DNA of 10,000 nucleotides from Asticcacaulis sp. (GTDB taxonomy: Bacteria; Pseudomonadota; Alphaproteobacteria; Caulobacterales; Caulobacteraceae). Below, one piece after another: positions 1 through 5,848 of the stretch (the stretch's first letter is position 1; the number at the start of each line of letters is the position of its first letter). The stretch lies in the NCBI RefSeq assembly GCF_020217185.1, contig NZ_JAIWNX010000004.1:1-10000 (forward strand). Reading direction: 5' to 3'. Under the pieces are notes generated by a model. It searched no databases and had not been told where the DNA came from. It worked only from the letters and a program-made list of their open reading frames with translations. A program made the position numbers and the translations under genes.

Positions 1-465
1 GGTCTTGCGAATGTCTTCGGCCTGGATTTCGATGTCCGAAGCCATACCGCGCGCCCCGCCCGACGGCTGGTGCACCATGATCTTGGAATTGGGCAGCGAG
101 ATACGCTGACCGGCTTCACCGGCTTGCAGGATCAGCGAGCCCGCCGAAGCGGCCATGCCCATGCACACGGTGGTGACCGGCGACTTGATGTACTGCATGG
201 TGTCGTAGATCGCCAGCGCCGAGGTCACCTGACCACCGGGGCTGTTGATATACATGGAAATTTCCTTTTTCGGGTTTTCCGATTCAAGGAACAGCAACTG
301 AGCGCAGATCGAGGTCGCCATGCCGTCTTCAAACGGACCGGTGAGGAAGATGATGCGTTCCTTCAGCATCCGCGAATAGATGTCGTAGGCGCGCTCACCG
401 CGGCTCGATTGCTCGATGACCGTGGGGATCAGGTAGCTGGTCAGGTTTTCGACTGGATCGCGCAT
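1..465 (-). CDS. clpP: ATP-dependent Clp protease proteolytic subunit ClpP (partial, C-terminus outside window)
   Basis: ClpP is the serine peptidase that forms a double heptameric ring and degrades unfolded or tagged cytoplasmic proteins fed by ClpX or ClpA. The first 155 codons are visible; family members are about 200 residues, so roughly the last quarter is missing. The N-terminus reads [20 protein letters not shown]. Family blocks follow: YINSPGG (72-78), then [10 protein letters not shown] with catalytic Ser107, then MVHQPSGG with catalytic His132. The third catalytic residue, Asp, lies beyond the edge. The ATG at 465 has AGGGA five bases upstream (471-475). The gene follows a DUF2059 gene and tig on the same strand, but a leader of about 135 bases with a possible heat-shock promoter suggests separate transcription. 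Identification is secure. Confidence 0.97.
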   Translation of the reverse strand, partial: MRDPVENLTSYLIPTVIEQSSRGERAYDIYSRMLKERIIFLTGPFEDGMATSICAQLLFLESENPKKEISMYINSPGGQVTSALAIYDTMQYIKSPVTTVCMGMAASAGSLILQAGEAGQRISLPNSKIMVHQPSGGARGMASDIEIQAEDIRKT

Positions 466-551
466 GGAAGTCCCTAAAGCGTTATGGGTTATGAGACCGC
501 ATCTAAGGCTGATTTGATTAACCGAAGGTATGCGCAGTCCCTGTCGCGTTT

Positions 552-581
552 AAATTGGCAATTTGCCTGCGCGTTTTCAAG
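552..581 (-). promoter_or_regulatory. Candidate sigma-32 (heat-shock) promoter of clpP
   Basis: Read on the minus strand, CTTGAAA (581-575) is followed after 15 bases by GCCAATTT (559-552). The enterobacterial RpoH consensus is CTTGAAA, 11-16 bases, CCCCATnT: the -35 part matches fully and the -10 part at 6 of 8 positions. Transcription would start near 545 and give a leader of about 80 bases. A 13-base palindrome, AAATTG-G-CAATTT (552-564), overlaps the -10 part and might be coincidental. The promoter call is an inference from sequence match and gene identity. Confidence 0.45.
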
Positions 582-600
582 TGGAGAAACGCAAAGCGCC

Positions 601-1122
601 TTACTGGCCTCCCTCCGGTTTGAACTCCACCGGTTTCGGGCAGTTGATCTTGGCGCACATCCTCTCGCGCGTTTTTTTCATCATGTCCGGCATAACATTC
701 GACATGGCCTCCATCATCTTAGGCGTCATGTCCGCTGTCTTTCGCATAATGGCACGGCCGCGCGGGTCCTCGTAAAAAGAAACCATGTATTTCAGTTCAT
801 CCTCGGTGAAGGCCTCGGCATAGACCTTGGTCATGCTATCGAGAATCTGGGGCATATGCTCTTTGGTGATCTCGAGGCTGATAGACATCATCGCCTCCAT
901 ATCTTTGGTGTCCGCCTTAGGGTCCAGGTTCTTAGCCTGCTTCACCATCATCGGGACCATGGCCTTGGTCATGCGATCCATCGTCTGATCGAACTCAATG
1001 GCTGCAAAATAACGCTTCACCAGCGCGATCTTTTCCGGCGTGGCGGCTTCCTGAGCCATGGCCGAAGGGGTCAGGCCGGCGGCGGCGAAAAGCAGTGTGA
1101 CAGCAATCAGAAAACGGCGCAT
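601..1122 (-). CDS. Secreted DUF2059 domain-containing protein
   Basis: The predicted 173-residue exported protein has no assigned biochemical role. It starts with a classical Sec signal peptide: MRR, a hydrophobic core (FLIAVTLLFAAAG), and an AMA cleavage site before QEA at about residue 24. The mature part is helical and Met-rich. It carries the DUF2059 hallmark around FYEDPRGRAIMRKTADMTPKM: an aromatic-Tyr pair, a Pro-x-Gly turn, then a helix with Lys and Pro. Two cysteines near the C-terminus (in RMCAKINCPKP) could form a disulfide in the periplasm. The frame is open back to 1182, but the start at 1122 is preferred: a GGGGGGAAGG ribosome-binding tract lies just upstream and the signal peptide begins there. 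The gene lies between tig and clpP. A terminator separates it from tig, so it probably has its own promoter in 1123-1180, where I see no strong match. Confidence 0.85.
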   Translation of the reverse strand: MRRFLIAVTLLFAAAGLTPSAMAQEAATPEKIALVKRYFAAIEFDQTMDRMTKAMVPMMVKQAKNLDPKADTKDMEAMMSISLEITKEHMPQILDSMTKVYAEAFTEDELKYMVSFYEDPRGRAIMRKTADMTPKMMEAMSNVMPDMMKKTRERMCAKINCPKPVEFKPEGGQ

Positions 1123-1180
1123 GGCCTTCCCCCCTAAAAAAATGACAGCCTTGCATAGCAGATACAAACGGCGTGCCCAC

Positions 1181-1214
1181 AAAAAAGCGCAGGAGATGCT
1201 TCTCCTGCGCTTTT
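1181..1214 (-). terminator. Rho-independent terminator of tig
   Basis: A perfect 14-bp inverted repeat, AAAAGCGCAGGAGA (1183-1196) and TCTCCTGCGCTTTT (1201-1214), encloses a four-base loop. On the minus strand the right arm is followed directly by T residues (six A on the plus strand at 1181-1186). It lies 30 bases beyond the tig stop codon. On the plus strand the stem is also followed by a short T run, so it could act weakly in both directions. It separates tig from the DUF2059 gene downstream. Confidence 0.9.
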
Positions 1215-1243
1215 CTTATTCCGGCAATACCGTCGAAACGGGA

Positions 1244-2584
1244 TCAGTCCTCTTCGTCGGCCAGCAGGTCTTCCTTGCTGATCGGCTCCTCGCTCACCTT
1301 GGCGATGGCGAAGATATGATCGACGACCTTTTCTTCATAGATCGGGGCGCGGATCTGAGCGGCGGCGGCGGGGTTCTGACGATAGAACTCGAACACCTGA
1401 CGCTCCTGACCGGGGAAGTTGCGGGCTTCGCGAGCGATGGCCTGCGCCACTTCCTGCTCAGACACCTGCACATTGTTCTTGGTGCCGATTTCGGCGAGGA
1501 CCAGACCGAGGCGCACGCGGCGCTCGGCGATCTTCATATATTCGCCCTTCAGCTCGTCTTCCGACTTGGCGGCGTCTTCTTCGGACAGTTGACCAGCGGC
1601 CTTGTCCTGCTCGACCTGCTGCCAGATGCCGGCAAATTCGGCGTCCAGCATCTTCTTCGGCAGTTCGAACGAGTGCTTTTCGTCGAGGATGTCCAGTAGG
1701 GCGCGCTTCATCTTGAAACGGGCGGCCTGAGCGTATTGCTGTTGCAACTGGCCCTTGAGCAGGTCCTTCAGCGCGTCAAGACCTTCGAGGCCGAGGCCCT
1801 TGGCCCACTCATCGTCGGCCACGGCGTCCTTGGGGGCCGAGATTTCGTGCACGGTGGTTTCAAAGGTCGCCGCCTTGCCGGCCAGATTGGCCGCGCCGTA
1901 ATCGGCCGGGAAAGTCACGTTCAGCACGCGCTCTTCGCCCTTCTTGGCGCCGATCAGTTGCTCTTCGAAGCCCGGTATGAACTGGCCCGAACCGATGACC
2001 AGTTCAGCGCCTTCCATCGAGCCACCTTCGAAGACTTCGCCGTCGATCTTGCCCACGAAGTCGATCTTCAGCTTGTCGCCGTCAGCCGCCTTGGGGGCCT
2101 TGCCGCCCTTGGGCTCATACGACTTGGTTTGCTTGAGGATGTTTTCGAGTTGCTCGTTCACTTCCTCATCGGTCGGCTCATAGACCGGACGCTTCAGTTC
2201 GAGGGTCGAAGGATCGACCGGCTCGAATTCCGGCATTTGCTCGACCGAGATTTCATAGGCCAGGTCGGCCTCGCCCTTGATCACGGCGTCGATGTCGCCG
2301 ATCGGGTTCAGTTCCGGCTGGCTGGCCGGGCGCACCTTGTGCTGCTCCAGCGTCGCCTGCGAGGTTTCGTTGAGCTGCTCCTGAAGGACTTCGCTCATCA
2401 GTTCCTTGCCATACAGCTTGCGAACGTGCGCCGCGGGCACCTTGCCCGGACGGAAGCCCTTGATTTGCATCTTGGGCGCGATGTCCTTGATCTTGGCGTC
2501 GAGCTTGGCGGCCAGGACGTCCTTGGCCACGGTCACTTCATAGACGCGCGACAGACCTTCATTCAGTTTTTCAACGACTTGCAT
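1244..2584 (-). CDS. tig: Trigger factor (ribosome-associated chaperone and peptidyl-prolyl isomerase)
   Basis: Trigger factor binds the ribosomal exit tunnel and shields nascent chains. The 446 residues match the usual family length. The N-terminal ribosome-binding domain (about 1-145) has the signature loop GFRPGKVP at 43-50, which docks on ribosomal protein L23. An FKBP-type PPIase domain follows (about 160-250; [20 protein letters not shown]..., then [17 protein letters not shown]). The C-terminal helical substrate-cradle domain (about 255-446) ends in an acidic tail, LLADEED, as is common in alphaproteobacteria. The ATG at 2584 gives the canonical N-terminus [17 protein letters not shown]. 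The gene is probably transcribed alone: a candidate promoter lies near 2703-2730 and a strong terminator follows. Its position near clpP is the common bacterial arrangement, except that a DUF2059 gene lies between them. Confidence 0.97.
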   Translation of the reverse strand: MQVVEKLNEGLSRVYEVTVAKDVLAAKLDAKIKDIAPKMQIKGFRPGKVPAAHVRKLYGKELMSEVLQEQLNETSQATLEQHKVRPASQPELNPIGDIDAVIKGEADLAYEISVEQMPEFEPVDPSTLELKRPVYEPTDEEVNEQLENILKQTKSYEPKGGKAPKAADGDKLKIDFVGKIDGEVFEGGSMEGAELVIGSGQFIPGFEEQLIGAKKGEERVLNVTFPADYGAANLAGKAATFETTVHEISAPKDAVADDEWAKGLGLEGLDALKDLLKGQLQQQYAQAARFKMKRALLDILDEKHSFELPKKMLDAEFAGIWQQVEQDKAAGQLSEEDAAKSEDELKGEYMKIAERRVRLGLVLAEIGTKNNVQVSEQEVAQAIAREARNFPGQERQVFEFYRQNPAAAAQIRAPIYEEKVVDHIFAIAKVSEEPISKEDLLADEED

Positions 2585-2661
2585 CGATCTATTTTACCTG
2601 TTGCGAAGGGCAGCTACCGAACATCGCGTTCGTTCCGCGGTTCGCCGTTAGAGACAAACAA

Positions 2662-2684
2662 CCGCCCGCGCAGACCGCGGGCGG
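2662..2684 (-). promoter_or_regulatory. GC-rich hairpin in the tig leader
   Basis: CCGCCCGCG (2662-2670) and CGCGGGCGG (2676-2684) form a perfect 9-bp stem with a five-base loop. On the minus strand the stem is followed by a T-rich tract (TTGTTTGT). It lies about 78 bases before the tig start and just downstream of a candidate promoter, so it would be in the 5' leader. It could stabilise the mRNA, act as an attenuator, or end transcription entering from upstream. The structure is plain in the sequence; the role is inferred. Confidence 0.5.
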
Positions 2685-2702
2685 CAAATTTAAAGATGCG
2701 CT

Positions 2703-2730
2703 CTTATGGCATGAGCGGGGATAAGGTCAA
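2703..2730 (-). promoter_or_regulatory. Candidate housekeeping promoter of tig
   Basis: On the minus strand TTGACC (2730-2725) is followed after 16 bases by CATAAG (2708-2703), which match the general -35 and -10 hexamers at 5 and 4 of 6 positions. The spacing is near the usual 17. It would start a tig transcript of about 110 leader bases carrying the hairpin at 2662-2684. The call rests on the pattern match alone. Confidence 0.35.
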
Positions 2731-2803
2731 CGATAAAAGCGGGTTTGACGGAAATTCGCCTGAGACTAAAATGAGATAGATTTTTGTCGCCCCACGAACC
2801 CAG

Positions 2804-3346
2804 ATGTCATTGCTCAGCAGACTGTTAGGCCTCTTCTTACCAACATGTCGCATCGTCTGGCGTGTCGATGCGCCGATTCTCGAAGCCGAGCGCCGCCTAA
2901 AGCGCGCCACCGATCCTCGTCCACAGTACAGGCTATTTGATCAGGATGTTGGCCTGTTCAGAGGAAGTATACATGAGGGTCGCTTCAATCTGGGTTTGAA
3001 AAGGCAAAACTACGGTCGAAACTTTTTTCCGCCGCGTTTGAGTGGACGTTTTGAGGCTCTCGATGAGGCGACACGCGTTATCATATTCATTAAACCGAAC
3101 AACGCGAATATCGGCATCTGCGTCTTTTCCGCACTGAGTATGTTCCTTTTCTTTGGTGGCTGGAGATTCGTCGTCGAAGGGAATGTTTCAGGTTTGTGGG
3201 TAGGGGTAATAGCGTTTCTAATGACACTCTTGCTCACAAGCACTTGGCATTACACACATTTCCACGGCAAGGCTGAGGAAATGCAGGTTGCCCTAAGGGC
3301 AGCCTTGAGTGGCGACGAAAGCGGGTTCTACCCCTTTTCCGGCTGA
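2804..3346 (+). CDS. Hypothetical two-TM membrane protein
   Basis: The predicted 180-residue protein has no secure family. An N-terminal soluble part (about 1-100) reads ...LFRGSIHEGRFNLGLKRQNY... and ends in a conserved-looking Gly-Arg-Phe...Thr-Arg-Val block. Two hydrophobic segments follow, at about 102-120 (IGICVFSALSMFLFFGGW) and 129-147 (LWVGVIAFLMTLLLTSTW), then a short polar tail. The layout (Phe-x-Gly, Phe-x-Leu, Asn-Phe-x-Pro, Gly-x-Phe, then two TM helices) resembles a widespread uncharacterised family of small bacterial membrane proteins with a beta-rich N-terminal domain; I infer this from memory of the pattern. No clear ribosome-binding site precedes the ATG at 2804. Base composition and codon use (TTT, ATA, CTA, CGA) are more AT-rich than tig or the receptor gene, which may mean transfer or low expression. 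It stands alone and converges with the symporter unit. Confidence 0.65.
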   Translation: MSLLSRLLGLFLPTCRIVWRVDAPILEAERRLKRATDPRPQYRLFDQDVGLFRGSIHEGRFNLGLKRQNYGRNFFPPRLSGRFEALDEATRVIIFIKPNNANIGICVFSALSMFLFFGGWRFVVEGNVSGLWVGVIAFLMTLLLTSTWHYTHFHGKAEEMQVALRAALSGDESGFYPFSG

Positions 3347-3370
3347 ACCTCCGGGTCGCCCAACTGCCTT
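3328..3370 (-). pseudogene. Degenerate second copy of the symporter C-terminal tail
   Basis: Read on the minus strand, 3366-3328 encodes QLGDPEVQPEKG and then TAG. The intact symporter ends QLGDPEPETPKV and then TAA. GGCGACCCGGAG is identical in both copies, as is CCGGAA a few bases on, separated by a six-base insertion here. A one-base deletion breaks the frame just before the Gln codon. The fragment lies beyond the 112-residue membrane gene and overlaps the end of the plus-strand gene at 3346. It looks like the relic of an earlier or duplicated symporter 3' end, separated from the gene by the sequence at 3371-3730. The match is short, so chance cannot be excluded. Confidence 0.5.
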
Positions 3371-3388
3371 TCGCGGCAATCGGTCAGC

Positions 3389-3727
3389 TTAGGCAAAAAG
3401 ACCCAGCGCGGCCATCAGCAGCTTGAGAAGATATGGAGACAACACGTACAGCAGAGCTACGGTCGCGCATTGAGCCAGCGCGCTTCCCAATGCCATTTTC
3501 CACGACACGGAAAACACATTCACCGCCAGCACGATGATCATGACCACCGAGGTGAAAAGAAAATGTCTCAAGATCGTCTCAATATCGGACGACCTGTCAA
3601 AAAGCCACCAGACAAGCGTTATGGGTAGGGCAGCGAGGAACGGAGACATCCAGACCAATGACCACGTTCCTGCACTTTGCCACCTGTATTCCCTATCCAG
3701 ATCTGATTGCGAAACGATCCGCCGCAT
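3389..3727 (-). CDS. Hypothetical small membrane protein
   Basis: The predicted 112-residue protein is not recognised. It begins with a charged stretch (MRRIVSQSDLDREYRWQSAG) and then has hydrophobic segments at about 22-42, 54-73 and 78-109. It would therefore have three, perhaps four, membrane passes with little outside the membrane. The start ATG lies three bases after the stop of the symporter gene (TAA-GCT-ATG on the minus strand), so translation is probably coupled and the two share a transcript. The nearest upstream AAGG is only a weak ribosome-binding site. A degenerate copy of the symporter tail lies downstream, hinting that this gene arrived by insertion or duplication at that point. 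A role as an accessory to the symporter is possible from context but unproven. Confidence 0.65.
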   Translation of the reverse strand: MRRIVSQSDLDREYRWQSAGTWSLVWMSPFLAALPITLVWWLFDRSSDIETILRHFLFTSVVMIIVLAVNVFSVSWKMALGSALAQCATVALLYVLSPYLLKLLMAALGLFA

Positions 3728-3730
3728 AGC

Positions 3731-4975
3731 TTAGACCTTGGGAGTTTCCGGCTCCGGGTCGCCCAGTTGGCCTTCCCACTTGGCCACCACCGCCGAGGCG
3801 ACGGTATTGCCCACCACATTGGTTGCTGAGCGGCCCATGTCGAGCAGATGATCGACCCCCAGCACAATGGCGATCCACGCATCCGGCAGGCCGAAATAGC
3901 TGAGCGTCGCCATAATGACGACCAGCGAGGCGCGCGGCACCCCGGCGATTCCTTTTGAGGTGACGAGCAGCAGGAACAGCATCATCACCAGTTGCCCTGT
4001 GGTGAAATCGACCCCGTGCGCCTGCGCGATAAACAGGGTGGCGAAGGTACAGTAGATCATTGAGCCGTCGAGGTTGAACGAATAACCGAGCGGCAGGACG
4101 AAGGAGACGATCTTGCGCGACACGCCGACCTTGGGCAGGCCATCAAGCAACTTGGGATAGGCAGCCTCTGACGAAGCGGTCGAAAAGGCCAGAAGCGCCG
4201 GCTCACGCGACGCCGCCAGAATTTTGAAGATGCGCCCGCCAACAAAGATCAGACCGGCCAGAATCAGCACGATCCACAGCACGCCCAGCGCCGAATAGAA
4301 ACCGCCGATGAACTTGGCATAGGTGACAAGGATGGGCAGGCCCTGCTTGGCCACCGTCGCCGCCAGCGAACCGAAGATGGCGAACGGAGCGAACTTCATC
4401 ACCAGCTCAGTCACCTTGAGCATGATCGACGCGCCCTGTTCGGCCAGGCGCATGATGTCGGGCGACTTGTCATCCAGCATGGCGATGGCAGTGCCGACGA
4501 ACACCGAGAAGACAACGATCTGAAGGATCTCGTTCTTGGCCATGGCGTCGATGATCGACGACGGAATCATGTGGGTGATGAAGGATTCCAGCGTGAAGTT
4601 CGACGTGTTGGGCGCGTTGATGGCGTCCGCTGCGGTTTGCAGGTTCATACCCGCGCCCGGCTGCAACCATTCGACCATCACGATACCGAGCAATAACGAC
4701 ACGATGGAGGCGGCGATGAACCAGCCCAGCGCCTTGCCGCCGATGCGACCCACGGCCGCCGCGTCTTCCATATGGCCAATCCCCGCCACCAGCGTGAACA
4801 GCACCAAGGGCGCAATGATCATCTTGATCAGCAGCAGAAAGACCTTGGTCAGCAGGCCATAGATCGAAATGGCCTGTTCGAGTTGCGCCGCATCCAGATA
4901 CTGGTTGCTGGCCCATCCGGTGGCCACACCCAGCACCATGGCCGCGATAATAAAGAGGGCAAACTTGTTTTTCAC
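3731..4975 (-). CDS. Dicarboxylate/amino acid:cation symporter (DAACS family)
   Basis: The 414-residue inner-membrane protein belongs to the glutamate/aspartate and C4-dicarboxylate carriers (GltP, GltT, DctA), which import substrate with Na+ or H+. The N-terminal scaffold helices come first, then the transport core. HP1 carries STASSEAAYP (265-274) in place of the usual Ser-rich SSSxATLP. TM7 has YSFNLDGS (298-305) with the cation-binding Asn-x-Asp. HP2 has SKGIAGVPRAS (340-350). TM8 has DMGRSATN (379-386), where Arg382 is the residue that pairs with the substrate side-chain carboxylate in acidic-substrate carriers. I cannot choose between aspartate/glutamate and C4-dicarboxylate. The start is GTG at 4975, supported by GGAG six bases upstream. 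The gene shares a unit with a small downstream membrane gene. Confidence 0.92.
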   Translation of the reverse strand: MKNKFALFIIAAMVLGVATGWASNQYLDAAQLEQAISIYGLLTKVFLLLIKMIIAPLVLFTLVAGIGHMEDAAAVGRIGGKALGWFIAASIVSLLLGIVMVEWLQPGAGMNLQTAADAINAPNTSNFTLESFITHMIPSSIIDAMAKNEILQIVVFSVFVGTAIAMLDDKSPDIMRLAEQGASIMLKVTELVMKFAPFAIFGSLAATVAKQGLPILVTYAKFIGGFYSALGVLWIVLILAGLIFVGGRIFKILAASREPALLAFSTASSEAAYPKLLDGLPKVGVSRKIVSFVLPLGYSFNLDGSMIYCTFATLFIAQAHGVDFTTGQLVMMLFLLLVTSKGIAGVPRASLVVIMATLSYFGLPDAWIAIVLGVDHLLDMGRSATNVVGNTVASAVVAKWEGQLGDPEPETPKV

Positions 4976-5023
4976 GGAGGGCTCCGGTTAAGCTAATTGC
5001 ACCTGACACTACCCATGTGCGGC

Positions 5024-5050
5024 GTATTAGCAAGGGGTACGCCCGATGAA
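5024..5050 (-). promoter_or_regulatory. Candidate housekeeping promoter of the symporter gene
   Basis: On the minus strand GCTAATAC (5031-5024) matches the Caulobacter housekeeping -10 pattern GCTAnAWC at all but one position. TTCATCG (5050-5044) lies 12 bases upstream, inside the expected 10-14 spacing, but matches the -35 pattern TTGACGS at only 4 of 7. The transcript would have a leader of about 40 bases with the GGAG ribosome-binding site near its end. This is a pattern match only. Confidence 0.4.
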
Positions 5051-5075
5051 TCCATTCACTGCACAGGAAAGCGGT

Positions 5076-5087
5076 CCTGAATTCAGG
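5076..5087. promoter_or_regulatory. 12-bp palindrome between divergent units (possible operator)
   Basis: CCTGAATTCAGG is a perfect 12-bp palindrome in the gap between the symporter and methyltransferase genes. It lies 26 bases upstream of the candidate symporter -35 and 69 bases before the methyltransferase start. A dimeric regulator could bind it, but no second copy was seen in the window, so the role is conjecture. Confidence 0.25.
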
Positions 5088-5155
5088 CCCCTGCGCGCGG
5101 GGTTTGGGCGGCCGCAGGCTTGCTCTGCGGTCAGAATCGGCGGCGGATTCCGCCC

Positions 5156-5848
5156 ATGTCAGACGCCGCCCATGCCCTGAAAAACCGCTATTTTGACCGC
5201 CGCAATGCCCAATTGCGTCAGTCGGCAGGGCCTGACCGCGCTGCACAGGGCGAACGGGAATGGCGCACGCTGGAAACCCTCACCCGCCTGAGCGGCTATG
5301 GCGACGTGATGCAGCCCTCCACCGGGCGTGTCGTCGATGCCGGATGCGGCGACCGCTATCTGGAAAGCGGTGCCGCCGCGCGCGGCTTCGCCTATCAGGG
5401 TTACGATATCGACACGCTGAATTTCGAAAGCGACGCCTTTCCGCTGGAGGCGCAAAGCCTTGACCTGTTTGTGTCTCTGGCGGTGATCGAACATCTGCGC
5501 GACCCCGGCCTGTTCCTCTCCGAGGCCTTGCGCCTTCTGCGCCCCGGTGGCGCGGTGGTCATCTCCACCCCCAATTTTCAGCAGGATTTCCGCAACTTCT
5601 ATAACGACCCGACCCACGTCAAACCCTACACCCCGCATAGTCTGGCCCTTGTGCTGAAGCTGGCCGGTTTTGCGGACGTTCAGGTCTATCCGGGCCTAAG
5701 ATGTAAGCCGGACTGGTACTATCAGGGGAACAACCGCTTCTGGAAGGCGCGCTATCTGCTGCCGTTTCGCGGCAATAACAGACTGGCGCCCGACTGGCTC
5801 AAAGGCCGCGCGACCTCCATGTTCGCCATTGGACGAAAGCCCCTGTGA
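5156..5848 (+). CDS. Class I SAM-dependent methyltransferase
   Basis: The predicted cytoplasmic enzyme of 230 residues transfers a methyl group from S-adenosylmethionine to an unknown acceptor. The Rossmann fold is clear. Motif I is VVDAGCGDR (59-67). The acidic residue that binds the SAM ribose lies in YDID (83-86). SLAVIEHL (107-114) follows, and the post-I block LRPGGAVVISTPN is at 128-140, typical of the Methyltransf_11 group. The stretch DPTHVKPYTPHSLALVLKLAGF (151-172) resembles methyltransferases found with glycan or lipopolysaccharide genes, so a sugar or lipid-linked acceptor is plausible. The frame is open to a TTG at 5120, but the ATG at 5156 is preferred; the Shine-Dalgarno sequence is poor (GGCGGA). 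Its stop overlaps the start of the next gene by 4 bases, so the two are translated together. Confidence 0.88.
   Translation: MSDAAHALKNRYFDRRNAQLRQSAGPDRAAQGEREWRTLETLTRLSGYGDVMQPSTGRVVDAGCGDRYLESGAAARGFAYQGYDIDTLNFESDAFPLEAQSLDLFVSLAVIEHLRDPGLFLSEALRLLRPGGAVVISTPNFQQDFRNFYNDPTHVKPYTPHSLALVLKLAGFADVQVYPGLRCKPDWYYQGNNRFWKARYLLPFRGNNRLAPDWLKGRATSMFAIGRKPL

Noticed and set aside
1736..2779. Long plus-strand open frame of 347 codons opposite tig
   Set aside because: It is antisense to the well-conserved tig gene and has the His/Arg/Leu-rich composition of a GC-rich shadow frame, with no family motif.
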